The notes beneath the pieces were generated by a model. It searched no databases. It had not been told where the DNA came from and saw only the letters and a program-made list of their open reading frames with translations. The translations under genes were made by a program, and so were the position numbers. Below, one piece after another: positions 45,534-54,223 of a stretch of DNA of 64,000 bases. Position 1 is the stretch's first letter. Every line of letters starts with the position of its first letter. This stretch comes from Pseudoxanthomonas sp. (GTDB taxonomy: Bacteria > Pseudomonadota > Gammaproteobacteria > Xanthomonadales > Xanthomonadaceae). Location of the stretch: contig NZ_DASYGY010000009.1 in NCBI RefSeq assembly GCF_035999195.1, positions 1,922,001-1,986,000 on the forward strand, given 5' to 3'.

Positions 45534-45722
45534 CGGACGCTTTAGCCGGCGGGAGGGCTTGATCCATTTGAGGCACCGGATCAACGCCACGTCGATCACT
45601 GCCTTGCCCTGCTTGAGTGCGGCGCCCACCGCCAGACATAGAGTATCACGCGTTTCGCCGAGCAGTCCTTCCGAGAGCTCATGAATCAGACCTACCAGTT
45701 CGGAAGACTGCAGGCGGGCGAT
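45534..45722 (-). pseudogene. C-terminal tniB remnant
   Basis: Upstream of and in the same frame as the tniQ remnant, the leftward frame reads LIHELSEGLLGETRDTLC, AVGAALKQGKAVIDVALI and WIKPSRRLKR. This matches the helical end of TniB-type ATPases (IHExSxGxxGE..., then A..A...G...I......W..PS.RR). Only about 60 codons remain and a stop at 45723-45725 closes the frame upstream. No Walker motifs survive in the sequence to the right. Confidence 0.6.
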
Positions 45723-45909
45723 TCACATCTGCTTGCATAGACCACTACAAGCAGGGGTACTTCGCGGACGGAAACCGTGCTCATGCCTCCTCTGTAGCCA
45801 TATCTAGTAGGTTCGCGCAAAGTAGCCACGAGCATGTAGATCTCCAAGGATTCGTATGGAGCGCGAGAGATGTCTCGAGCAAAGTCTTGCTTTCACACTC
45901 GGTGGTTAA

Positions 45910-46992
45910 ATGTCTATAAAGCGGCTTAACGTCCTGCAGATCCAGCACGCAGGCGCCACGGGTGATGTGGGGCGTCATGTGCTATCGCTCAGTTCAGGCT
46001 TGCGAAGCCTTGGCCATCAAGTCTGCCTTGCTCTCCGACCAAATGCTTGGCTACATGATTGTGCAGAGCAAGCGGGCTTAGAGGTGGTCACACTGGCGCT
46101 CCGTGGCGTCTTTGACCCCAATGCATACTGGACGCTTTACAAGCTCGCGCGTGCTCGGCAATTCGACGTGATCCACGCCCATTGCAATCGTGGCGCGATG
46201 TATGGCGCGATAGTTGCGCGCCTAGCGCAATCCACTTCCATGTGTACAGTACATATGCTTGATAGCTTGAAAGGACTGTATCGACAGCAGAAATTAGTTG
46301 CCACCTCAGACGCAATTTATAGTGACCTCATCCTTAGGGGGCTTTCCCCGACAAGGATTAGTCGCATTGACAGCGGCGTGGCGTGCTTTCCGCCGATTAC
46401 CATTTACGAGCGCGCGAGATCACGCAATCGGCTCGGTATAAGAAAAGAAGAGGTAGCTCTTGCGCTACAAGGGCGAATGTCATCTCCCGCCGACTACGGG
46501 TTACTACTACGAGCCTTGAGTTCTTTGGGGGATGCGGGAGATCGTTTTCGTTTATACATTATTGAGCCGCAGGACCTAGATGACGCTTACCACATTATCC
46601 GTCTTGCAGACAAGGCTGGTCTGCTCGACCAGCTAACGCTCTGCGGTTATCGGGATGACGTGATCTCAGTAATAAAGGGAATGGATGTTGTTGTGCATAT
46701 CTCTCAGACCGATAAAGCGGCTCTCCCAATATTGGAAGCTATGTCATTGGCTATTCCAGTCGTTGCTTCACGAACCGACGGCATACCTGAGTTGATTGAA
46801 CACGGCTACAATGGACTTCTATTCTCTTCAGGCTGTCAAGCTGAGCTGGCAAGCTGCCTTCGGTCACTAGCCGATCCCGCACTACGCCAAGCCCTGGGCC
46901 AGGCCGCGCGTGCCACTCAACAGCACCGCTTCACCATAGATGCCATGGTTAGGTCGACAGTCGCACTCTATCGCCCCGGCTTAAGCGGCTAG
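45910..46992 (+). CDS. GT4-family glycosyltransferase
   Basis: The 360-residue protein has a GT-B fold layout. The N-terminal acceptor half has LQIQHAGATGDVGRHVLSL and DVIHAHCNRGAMYGA. The C-terminal donor half has CGYRDDVISVIKGMDVVVHIS and the GT4 signature PILEAMSLAIPVVASRTDG with ELIEHGYNGLLF. It would transfer a sugar from a nucleotide sugar at the cytoplasmic face, probably in surface polysaccharide or protein glycosylation. It stands alone rather than in a polysaccharide cluster, 0.9 kb after the giant autotransporter, and has island-type base composition. Modification of that surface protein is possible but unproven. Confidence 0.83.
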   Translation: MSIKRLNVLQIQHAGATGDVGRHVLSLSSGLRSLGHQVCLALRPNAWLHDCAEQAGLEVVTLALRGVFDPNAYWTLYKLARARQFDVIHAHCNRGAMYGAIVARLAQSTSMCTVHMLDSLKGLYRQQKLVATSDAIYSDLILRGLSPTRISRIDSGVACFPPITIYERARSRNRLGIRKEEVALALQGRMSSPADYGLLLRALSSLGDAGDRFRLYIIEPQDLDDAYHIIRLADKAGLLDQLTLCGYRDDVISVIKGMDVVVHISQTDKAALPILEAMSLAIPVVASRTDGIPELIEHGYNGLLFSSGCQAELASCLRSLADPALRQALGQAARATQQHRFTIDAMVRSTVALYRPGLSG

Positions 46993-47460
46993 CGTGATCG
47001 ACTCGCGGCTCGACACTATGCAGCCATTGGCAGTGGAGTGCTCTAGAGCCCAAGTTGCATCGCTTCGGATTCAGTGAACATCTACAAATCGTGCTTTACG
47101 GCCGTCACGGAGCTGCGTACGGACGGTAAGCACTATCGAATACAGCCAAAATCGAAACGGCCAAGCAGGTGATCGATCACGCCGCCGTGTGCGTGGGCAA
47201 ACACCCTGCGCGTGGCCCCTGCATGTTTCGCCAATTCGTACTTATCTTATAGCTTGCGTCTACCGACGGGCATACTTTGTTGGATGGGGTATGCGCGCTT
47301 AGCTACATTCAAGCATTCAAATCCGGCCTATGGACCCGTACCAAGATGCGTAAGGTGCGGCTGAGCGGCCGCATGTCCCCAAGCTCGACCCTTCTTTTCC
47401 TTGGCTCGCAAACAAGATGCGTTGAACGGGAAAAGGCCGATTCATTTCTTGAGGACACGT
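46993..47460. other. Gene-free stretch
   Basis: No frame with a convincing start or composition is visible in this 468-base stretch. The last part should contain the promoter of the small outer membrane protein gene, whose ATG has TTGAGGAC just upstream. Confidence 0.5.
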
Positions 47461-48123
47461 ATGAAATCCACGCTTGTCGCACTTTCGCTTCTTTTGACGT
47501 CGCCAACATGCTGGGCAACGGAAGATGACCCCCATCGCTTCGCTGCAACCATTGGTTACGCGTCACAGTCTGGCGAGAGCTCTTTGATCCCCGTGCAGTT
47601 GGGTGACGGGTATCCGCCAGGCTCAGAGATCGAACGCGGCGGAAACCGCGGCTCGGCAGCCGCAAGTATCAGCTGGTATATGACACCTCGGGTTGCACTG
47701 GAATTGTGGGGCAAAGGTTCATCGGAAAGCTCTGTAGAGATCGACGTGGAGAACGGGCCGGACGTCGGCGTGGCGCGTTACAGTACGCGCCACGCCTCAC
47801 TAAGTGTGCAGTATCACTTTCTTAAAGCCATTGACGGCGAAAGAATCGTCGCTACGCCCTTTGTGGGCGTTGGCTATGGCAAAGTGAGTGTCAGCAATGT
47901 CAGTTCCAATGCTCAGCTCGGATATGGAAGTCTTGAGGTCGAGGGCAGCAACGGGCTTGCGCTAGTGTTGGGTATGGACCTTGCACTAGGGGAGCGTTGG
48001 TTCTTGCGCGGTGATGCTCGCAGGCTCACCTGGACGGGGACATCAACCCTGCAGGCCGCACGCCTTACCGATGAAAAACAGAACTTGCTGATCTATGGGG
48101 TTAGCCTAGGTAGGCGATTCTAA
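47461..48123 (+). CDS. Small outer membrane beta-barrel protein, OmpW-like
   Basis: The 220-residue protein has a signal peptide (MKSTLVALSLLLTSPTCWA). It then shows alternating amphipathic strands typical of an eight-stranded barrel, with ASISWYMTPRVALELWG, PFVGVGYGKVSVSN and GLALVLGMDLALGERW, and the C-terminal Phe (SLGRRF) required for BAM recognition. Length and strand pattern fit the OmpW family, but the match is by pattern only. It sits alone in the island. The start at 47461 is chosen for the signal peptide and the GAGG 7 bases upstream. Confidence 0.75.
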   Translation: MKSTLVALSLLLTSPTCWATEDDPHRFAATIGYASQSGESSLIPVQLGDGYPPGSEIERGGNRGSAAASISWYMTPRVALELWGKGSSESSVEIDVENGPDVGVARYSTRHASLSVQYHFLKAIDGERIVATPFVGVGYGKVSVSNVSSNAQLGYGSLEVEGSNGLALVLGMDLALGERWFLRGDARRLTWTGTSTLQAARLTDEKQNLLIYGVSLGRRF

Positions 48124-48393
48124 GGAGAAGTTCCGCCCGGGGCTATAGCCTCGGGCGTGCTCTTGTGGACGATTGCCGTCCCGCGTCGAAGCTTGTGAGT
48201 GCTATACAACTCGCATGGGTGCGACTGAAAGATCTATGCTAGGAATCTCCATCGTTCACGTGCAGCATGTGTGGGTCTGTAGCGAGGGACTCACGAGCGA
48301 CCGCTACGCAGAGATGGTCATGCATGTCAGCAAGCAGGCTCGCCCGTATCTGTGTTTGTGGCTCGGTGCGCGGTGCCCGGTGCGCGGTGCTAT

Positions 48394-48876
48394 CTAGCAC
48401 CGTGGCATTGGATTTCCAATCACGGGGTAATCCGGCGATACGCGCGGATTCAAAGTCCAGCGCTCTACTGCCGCAATGCCCGTCTGTGCGCCGAGACCTG
48501 TGTGCCCTAGCTTGATGATCTTACCCACCCTGATTTCGCCGGTAGCACAGGCCTCAAGTGCAGCGCGAGGTCGGAATCCGCAGGCGATGACGGTAAAGAT
48601 CATCGCGTTCATGAGCGGATGGAAGTCTGCCGTGAACGGACAATTGATTAATTCTCCCGTGGCCCCCTTTGCGTCCTTTTTCGGCGTCGACACTGCAGCC
48701 TGCTTCTTCTTCCGAATGAACTTCTTCGCGGGGGCGCCATCGGGGCGCTTCTTGGCCTTCGAGGTGCTCAGAACAGACGTCGTGGCGCTACGAACGAACG
48801 CGTTGCGTTGAGCCTGCTTCGGCACGCGGGCACGGACCTGGAAGTCAGCAACCGGGAATTTCTTTTGGGTAGCCAT
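48394..48876 (-). CDS. Lys-rich protein with a truncated nucleotide-binding-like domain
   Basis: The 160-residue frame has a Lys/Ala-rich N-terminal half (about 1-72) and then LINCPFTADFHPLMNAMIF, ACGFRPRAALEA and GEIRVGKIIKL. The last part resembles the beginning of a family whose members read INCPFD..Y.PL..A..F....CGF..R.ALE and which is found in stress or defence contexts (recollection, not a search). After KIIKL the expected continuation is absent and the frame ends in unrelated sequence, so this may be a fragment. Function unknown. Confidence 0.45.
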   Translation of the reverse strand: MATQKKFPVADFQVRARVPKQAQRNAFVRSATTSVLSTSKAKKRPDGAPAKKFIRKKKQAAVSTPKKDAKGATGELINCPFTADFHPLMNAMIFTVIACGFRPRAALEACATGEIRVGKIIKLGHTGLGAQTGIAAVERWTLNPRVSPDYPVIGNPMPRC

Positions 48877-49197
48877 GGGTCCATGTCAACAGCTGCACTA
48901 GGCGTTGCTTAAAATGGGCGGGCGCCCTTGTCCCGCCCCTTAACAGATCACCCAATATGGCGCCGCTATCCCAATTAGCGCCGGCGAACTGGGAGCTCGT
49001 AGCGTGAGAGCGCCTTCCGGGTCTTCTGGTCCGTCTCATAGCGACCCAGGGCATAGCCGTCCCAGATTGCGCCAGGAGGCCATCCCAGCACGGTGAGTTG
49101 GAGCAGCAGGCGGACCAAGCCGCTGACTGGTCGCCCGATGGCATAGAACGCCAATTAGGAAAGGATTACTGCAAGAAGAACGCGCATCGGCCAACCC
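48877..49197. other. Gene-free stretch
   Basis: Frames crossing this 321-base stretch have poor composition and no ribosome binding site. I see nothing else in it. Confidence 0.45.
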
Positions 49198-49464
49198 TCA
49201 AAAGATACTGGCACGCCGAAGGCCCACCGTCTCCCCACCGTTGCTTGTGAGCTTGACCTTGCGGACAGGCTCCTCCGTTTCCGCCCCATCAATGACTTTC
49301 ATTACCTCCCGGAAGGCGGCGCGAAACGTGGAGTCGCTCGTCCATGCCGGCAGACCCTCGATCTTGTAGCGGAAACGAACGTGGGCCTCTTGGTAGCCGC
49401 CGTAGTCGGCGGGCCCCTCCCACTGCACCACGCCATCCGGTGTCATGTGGCCCCAGCAGAGCAT
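49198..49464 (-). CDS. Small protein of unknown function
   Basis: The 88-residue frame reads MLCWGHMTPDGVVQWEGPAD, then AHVRFRYKIEGLPAWTSDST and VRKVKLTSNGGETV. The balanced composition with aromatic and charged residues looks like a real folded protein. There is no signal peptide, membrane segment or known motif. The ribosome binding site is weak. It lies at the edge of the island, 152 bases beyond the M60 protease stop and in the same direction. Confidence 0.42.
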   Translation of the reverse strand: MLCWGHMTPDGVVQWEGPADYGGYQEAHVRFRYKIEGLPAWTSDSTFRAAFREVMKVIDGAETEEPVRKVKLTSNGGETVGLRRASIF

Positions 49465-49616
49465 AGCCTGTTGGGCACTGTGCGATCCGTCGACACGGTC
49501 ATCTCGCTAGCGTCAGTTCCATCGAGTTCGACTCGGCACATCGACACCGCCGCTTGCGAACATCCGATCGGATCTTTGCCGTGCGCGCCGCCACGGCTTC
49601 GCGCCGGGCCGGCCCG

Positions 49617-51527
49617 CTAGGGCGTCGGGCGCGACGGCACACGGATGTCGAGGTCCATGGTCACCTCGCCTCCCCACCAGCGCTCGATGTGGTCGCGTGC
49701 GGCGAGCCGAAGGGTTCCCTGGTAGCGCCCGGGTGGAAGGTGGCCGTTGAGCGCGGGCTCGTAGCGGACCGAGTAAGCGAAACGACCGGGCTGGCCGTAG
49801 CACAGGTGGGTCACGTGCAGCGGCTTCGCGCAGCCTCCCTGCGTGCGCTGGCCGATCAGGACGACCTGCTGCTTCACTCCGGAGGAGGAGCGCGCATCCA
49901 CGAAGAGAATCGATTCGGCGTCTCGCGAATACCACGCCAGCGCGCTGTCGCCCTCGCTCTGGCCATAGGTGACGAAGCCGACCCACTTGAGCCACGTGTT
50001 GACCGCGGTGCCGCCCGCCTGCGCGGGACCACCGGCGCTGGCCAGCGCGTGCCGCGCCGCGAACGCCGGCAGCACCGGCGCCGGCAGCCGCAGCTCGGCG
50101 ACCTGCCGATGAGTATCCGTGCTGAATCCCAGACCCCAGCGCTGGTAGTACGGGCGCAGGTCACGCCCGGCGCCACGGCTGGTCTCGCGCACAAACCAGT
50201 CCTTCTTCTTGGCGACCGTATCGAACAGCGATGCGCCCTGCCCACGCGCGTAGGCTTCGCGATAGGCGCGGCCGAGGCGGCGGAACAGGTCGGGATGGCT
50301 CAGCCACAACTGGCCGAACAGGGTGAAGCGTTCAAATTCCGTGCCCCCGGCCATCTGGTCGAAGTTGCTCTGCTTGCCACTCTGCAGATAAGCCCCGACC
50401 GCCTCCCGGCTCCACCCCAGACGGCGAACATGGCTGTTCGGATGGCAAGCGTCGCGCTCGCCGTGGATAGAGTGGCACGCGGCGATCGAGTAGAGGTTGA
50501 CCGACACTTCGGTCAACGCGTTCCGCCACGACCAGCCCATCTGGTACTGGTGCCCGTACTCGTGCCAGTCGCCCCAGTCGGTGGCCGAGGCCGGATATCC
50601 TCTGAAGCCGATGCGCACGAATCCTTCGCTGGAAGTCGCGCTGCAGCAGCCCTCGTAGGAAGCGGTGATGAGCCCGGCGCTCGGCCAGTGCAGGCGATCG
50701 GTTGCATGGCCGTCCAGCCCGTTGAGGCGGTCGTATGCCAGGGTCATCGCCAGGTGCTCGCGCATGAGCCGGCCGATGTCGATGCCGGCGGCCGCAGCGG
50801 CCTTCTCTTTGGGGACGTAGAACCGGGTGCGGCCGTTGAACATGAACACCTGACCCAGCGGATTCGGGCGCCGGGCGATGGACGGCCACTCCTCGAAGGG
50901 CGTGAGCCCGAACACGAATGCGTCGTGACGCAGGGACCCGGTGCCGATCTCCACCGGCACCTCTTCGCCGCTGTGCGCCATGCGCTTGCTTCCGTCGCGG
51001 CAGTCGATCAGCAGCATGCCCTGCCGGGTCGCCGTATACCAGGTCGTCCCCGGCCCGAGCATTCTGGTGTCGGCGATGCTGGCCGCCTCGTCGAAGTTCG
51101 AAGTAAGCGATGCGTAACAGGCGATGGTCCTGGGCAGCGACGCCGGCAGGCGAATCTGCGCGGTTTCCCCGGGCTGCATGTACACCTCGGTGAGGAAGCG
51201 CCCGCTCCTCGGATTGGAGGTGGTCCGCGCGCGCTCGTCCTCGGCGCGCTCGGTGACCGGGATCCGGTAAGCGCCGGCGTGCGCCTGCCCGTATATGCGT
51301 AGCGTCCGGTGCAGCCAATGCAGCGGGTGGGCGGTGTCGCCGGACCAATCGACCGCCTGCTCCGGGTCGGCATCGAGGTCGGCGCTATTCAAGCCGTACA
51401 CCGACAGCGCGTCCTCGAATCCACGATGCCCGCGGTACGGCTCCCACCAAGGCCGGGATTGCGCGAGCGCGTCGGAAGCGAACAGCACGGTGATCAGCAG
51501 CAGTAGTTTCTTAGCAGCGGCAAGCAT
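49617..51527 (-). CDS. Secreted M60-type metalloprotease
   Basis: The 636-residue protein has a signal peptide (MLAAAKKLLLLITVLFASDALA) and an M60/enhancin-like peptidase domain. The zinc motif is WHEYGHQYQ (HExxH), and TEVSVNLYSIA about 15 residues later carries the third ligand Glu. Upstream RFYVPKEK and RLMREHLAM and downstream QLWLSHPDLFR fit the family. M60 enzymes cleave glycoproteins such as mucins at surfaces. A C-terminal beta-rich domain (about 500-636) may bind the substrate. The ATG at 51527 is chosen for the signal peptide. It follows the fimbrial genes in the same direction after a 382-base gap, so it may be co-regulated but is probably transcribed separately. Confidence 0.83.
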   Translation of the reverse strand: MLAAAKKLLLLITVLFASDALAQSRPWWEPYRGHRGFEDALSVYGLNSADLDADPEQAVDWSGDTAHPLHWLHRTLRIYGQAHAGAYRIPVTERAEDERARTTSNPRSGRFLTEVYMQPGETAQIRLPASLPRTIACYASLTSNFDEAASIADTRMLGPGTTWYTATRQGMLLIDCRDGSKRMAHSGEEVPVEIGTGSLRHDAFVFGLTPFEEWPSIARRPNPLGQVFMFNGRTRFYVPKEKAAAAAGIDIGRLMREHLAMTLAYDRLNGLDGHATDRLHWPSAGLITASYEGCCSATSSEGFVRIGFRGYPASATDWGDWHEYGHQYQMGWSWRNALTEVSVNLYSIAACHSIHGERDACHPNSHVRRLGWSREAVGAYLQSGKQSNFDQMAGGTEFERFTLFGQLWLSHPDLFRRLGRAYREAYARGQGASLFDTVAKKKDWFVRETSRGAGRDLRPYYQRWGLGFSTDTHRQVAELRLPAPVLPAFAARHALASAGGPAQAGGTAVNTWLKWVGFVTYGQSEGDSALAWYSRDAESILFVDARSSSGVKQQVVLIGQRTQGGCAKPLHVTHLCYGQPGRFAYSVRYEPALNGHLPPGRYQGTLRLAARDHIERWWGGEVTMDLDIRVPSRPTP

Positions 51528-51909
51528 GGCAGGCGGTTTCGTGGGATTGGAGGTGAAGCAGTCTTCCCACGTGGCGCACGCCGGGCCATACAAGAGTTTG
51601 CAAGCATCGCGGGAATCCGCGCGCGGCGGACGTAGCGCGGAACGCCGGCGCGATGCGCCGATCGCGGCTTCATCGGGGCACGCGGGCGGCGGACTCGCCG
51701 AATGCCGGCGAGCAGCGGGCGGCCCCACGCAAAGAAAGAACTTCCGCGGGAAATCCGGTTCCAGCCAGGATCCAATGCCACTGTTGGGCGGCGACACGCT
51801 GGCGCGGCCGGCCTATGCCCGATCTTGCGCGGGCCGCTGGCCGCGCCTCCGCGATGCCTGCAGGCGCAATGGCGGACGCGTCGTCGCCAGGACCGGCCTG
51901 AGGCCGGCG
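51528..51909. other. Gap between the fimbrial tip gene and the M60 protease, with a terminator-like stem
   Basis: No gene is visible. A perfect stem CCGGCCT-G-AGGCCGG at 51893-51907 lies directly after the stop of the last fimbrial gene (leftward) and may end that transcript although no T tract follows. The remainder should hold the protease promoter. Confidence 0.5.
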
Positions 51910-52827
51910 CTACAGATGGTCCAGGCGCAGGATCGCGCGTGCGTTGACCGAGCCGGGCGACAGCGCGCCTACCCGCTTGTAGCGCACGCCGAACGCGGGC
52001 GCGGCATCGCTGGAGCGCTGCGTCCAGTTGGCGCCCATGCGCACCGGCACGCCGTTGCGCAGCAGTTGCAGGCGCACGCCACTGGCGGTGGAGCCCGACG
52101 CCGGCGACAGGTCCTCGCCGGTGTTCGCCGCGTTCGAGGCGTCGGTCAGCGTGAGACGGATCGGGCGCGCCGCGCCTAGGGTGCAGTTGAGCGACATGGT
52201 GAAGTCGGCTGCGGCGTCCACGGTGGCGCCGACGGCGGACAGGCTGGTCGGCTGGATGTCCTTGAGCGCCTGGTTGACGTTGGCGAGCGTGCACGTGCTC
52301 GGGTTGCCGAACGTCAGTCGCGGGGCGAGCCCGCTGTCGCTCGAGTCGCCACCGCCGCGCAGCCTGAAACCCGGGATGTAGCTCATTCCCGGCGGTAGTG
52401 GCGTACCCACGCCGGGCCGGTACCAGATCTCGTACCTAAGCACGACAGATCCCTGGCCCGTGTGTATCAGCTGGAAGGTCCTATCCATCATAGGATAGAG
52501 CCTCCCTCCCACTTCGAAGCCCAAGCCGATCTCCAGGCCCGCGTATTGACGATGGACGAAGCGCGAGCCGGATCCGAAGTTCCCGTTGTGCACCCAATCG
52601 CCGGTTCCCCCCAAATCGAACCACAAGGATGATGCGGGACCCGCGCAGTAAAATTGGCGGGTGGTCTCCAGCTTCTGGTACTGCGATACGGGATTTGACG
52701 GATCGATGTCGAACTGCCCATAGGTCCATTCGTAGGGGTTGGTCGTGCAGTCCGCGTAGGCCGCCTGCGAGCACGCGCCGACCAGGCAGGCCGCGATGGC
52801 GCGGAGCATGTGATTCACGAGGATCAT
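51910..52827 (-). CDS. Two-domain fimbrial tip protein (putative adhesin)
   Basis: The 305-residue protein has a signal peptide (through AAYADC). The N-terminal domain (about 27-180) is Trp/Tyr-rich (YEWTYGQFDIDP, WFDLGGTGDWVHNG). The C-terminal pilin domain (about 185-305) has STCTLANVNQAL, FTMSLNCTLG and LLRNGVPVRMG, and ends ILRLDHL. This is the plan of FimH/PapG-type tip adhesins, where the pilin domain joins the fibre and the N-terminal lectin domain binds the receptor. It is the last gene of the fimbrial cluster, the usual place for the adhesin. The ligand is unknown. ATG 52809 is an alternative start. Confidence 0.82.
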   Translation of the reverse strand: MILVNHMLRAIAACLVGACSQAAYADCTTNPYEWTYGQFDIDPSNPVSQYQKLETTRQFYCAGPASSLWFDLGGTGDWVHNGNFGSGSRFVHRQYAGLEIGLGFEVGGRLYPMMDRTFQLIHTGQGSVVLRYEIWYRPGVGTPLPPGMSYIPGFRLRGGGDSSDSGLAPRLTFGNPSTCTLANVNQALKDIQPTSLSAVGATVDAAADFTMSLNCTLGAARPIRLTLTDASNAANTGEDLSPASGSTASGVRLQLLRNGVPVRMGANWTQRSSDAAPAFGVRYKRVGALSPGSVNARAILRLDHL

Positions 52828-52858
52828 GGCAGCGTCGGTTCGGCGGGAAAATTCGGCA

Positions 52859-53587
52859 TCAGTTGGCGGTGGCGGTGGCTTCGACCGCCGCGCCGTAGTC
52901 GTCGATCCATTCGAACTTCACCGGACCGGCCTGGCTCGCGCGTGCGCCGAGCTTCAGCTTCAGCTCGTCGCCGGGGGCGACCATGCCGGGCGTTTCGGTC
53001 TTAGCGCTGCCGATCTCGGCGCTGCTGATGGACACGTGGTAGCGGGACGGGTTGTGCGCCACCAGATAGCTGGCGTCGCCATCCTGCAGCAGTCGCCAAG
53101 TCAGCGCGGCAGCGGCGTCGCGCGGCTTGCCTTCCATCTGGCCCGGGCGGAAGAACAGCTTGATCCGCGTGCGGATCGCCAGCTGCAGGTGGTTGCTGCC
53201 GGACGCCTCGTCGGAAACAGGCGGAATCTCCAGCACGTTGAGGTAGAACACGGACTCGCGATCGGCGGGTAACGGGTCGGCGATGCGCGGCGTGTAGACG
53301 ATCCGCAGGGACTGGCCTTTCTTCGCTTCGATCCGGGTCAGCGGCGGCAGCAGCGCGAAAGGCACCTTCACTTTGCTCGCGTCCACGTCCGGCGCGCCGG
53401 CGTCGATCCAGCTCTGGGCCAGCACCGGAGTGCTCCCGGTATTGGTGAGTTGCACGGTCTTTTCCTTTTCGCCCGCGTCATATATGACGCGGGTGCCGAG
53501 AATGGTGATGCCGGCCATTGCCGGCGACCCGGCGGTGAAGCCGGCCAGCAGGATGGCCGCGGCCATGGTCTTGTGAAGCGAGCGCAT
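52859..53587 (-). CDS. Periplasmic fimbrial chaperone (PapD/FimC family)
   Basis: The 242-residue protein has a signal peptide (through GSPAMA). Two Ig-like domains carry the chaperone hallmarks: GTRVIYDAGEKEKTVQLTN (G1 region), SWIDAG, PPLTRIEAKKGQSLRIVY with the conserved Arg/Lys, ESVFYLNVLEIPP, and IRTRIKLFFRP at the domain junction. It caps pilin subunits by donor-strand complementation and delivers them to the usher. GGAGG precedes the ATG at 53587. It lies between the major pilin gene and the adhesin gene, 31 bases from the latter. Confidence 0.93.
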   Translation of the reverse strand: MRSLHKTMAAAILLAGFTAGSPAMAGITILGTRVIYDAGEKEKTVQLTNTGSTPVLAQSWIDAGAPDVDASKVKVPFALLPPLTRIEAKKGQSLRIVYTPRIADPLPADRESVFYLNVLEIPPVSDEASGSNHLQLAIRTRIKLFFRPGQMEGKPRDAAAALTWRLLQDGDASYLVAHNPSRYHVSISSAEIGSAKTETPGMVAPGDELKLKLGARASQAGPVKFEWIDDYGAAVEATATAN

Positions 53588-53647
53588 ATGAGCCTCCGGT
53601 AATCGGTTGCCCGGCCACTCGCCGGGCAACCGAAGCTTAGCGCTGTT

Positions 53648-54166
53648 TTACTGGTAGACCACGGTGAACACGGCATTGGTGTTGGCCAAGCCGGGGGTCG
53701 CCTGCCCGGTGGCGTGGAACGCCGCCAGGTAGTTCAGCGTCAGGGAGCCGTTGACGGTGCTGACGAACGAACCGGCGGTCGGGGCATGGTTGACCCGCTG
53801 CTTCTCGCCGGCCTGGTTGTAGATGGCAACCTGCACGTTGGAGGCGGCGTCCACGCCCGGAAGCAGGTTCAGGTGGCCGCTGGTCGCATCGGCGTTGGCC
53901 TGGCTGCCGAACATGACCGCGACCTGCTGGTTGTCGGCCACGCAGTCCAAGGTGATGGGCATGGCGGTCAGCGCGGCTTCGTCGCCGGCGGTGGCAAGCT
54001 GGCTGGCGTCAACACGGCCCAGGTCGATGTTGAGGTTGGCCGAGGCCGAGCCCACGGTGCAGGTGGACTGCACGATCTCGCCGGTGACGTTGAGCACGCC
54101 GGCCTGGGCGGCTAGGGGCGCGGTGGCGAGGCAGAGGGCGAGCAGGAGGGCGGTGTTTTTCTTCAT
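53648..54166 (-). CDS. Fimbrial subunit, probably the major pilin
   Basis: The 172-residue protein has a signal peptide (MKKNTALLLALCLATAPLAAQA). The mature pilin has an early Cys (IVQSTCTVGSAS) and second Cys (ITLDCVADNQ) that can form the pilin disulphide. The penultimate aromatic end VFTVVYQ is typical of chaperone-usher pilins. Its lysine start, balanced composition and position directly before the chaperone gene suggest the main rod subunit; this is inference. GGAAAC lies upstream of the ATG. Confidence 0.9.
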   Translation of the reverse strand: MKKNTALLLALCLATAPLAAQAGVLNVTGEIVQSTCTVGSASANLNIDLGRVDASQLATAGDEAALTAMPITLDCVADNQQVAVMFGSQANADATSGHLNLLPGVDAASNVQVAIYNQAGEKQRVNHAPTAGSFVSTVNGSLTLNYLAAFHATGQATPGLANTNAVFTVVYQ

Positions 54167-54223
54167 GACGAAGTTTCCTTTGGATTGAGCCTTGCGGCGA
54201 GTGATGACCATGAGGTCGGGTTT

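Noticed and set aside
45079..45639. Leftward 186-codon frame after the autotransporter
   Set aside because: Its composition is poor (Arg/Pro/Ser), while a different frame on the same strand carries the TniB and TniQ remnant motifs.
48845..49144. 99-codon leftward gene
   Set aside because: Overlaps the start of the Lys-rich gene, has Arg/Ser/Trp-rich noise composition and no ribosome binding site.
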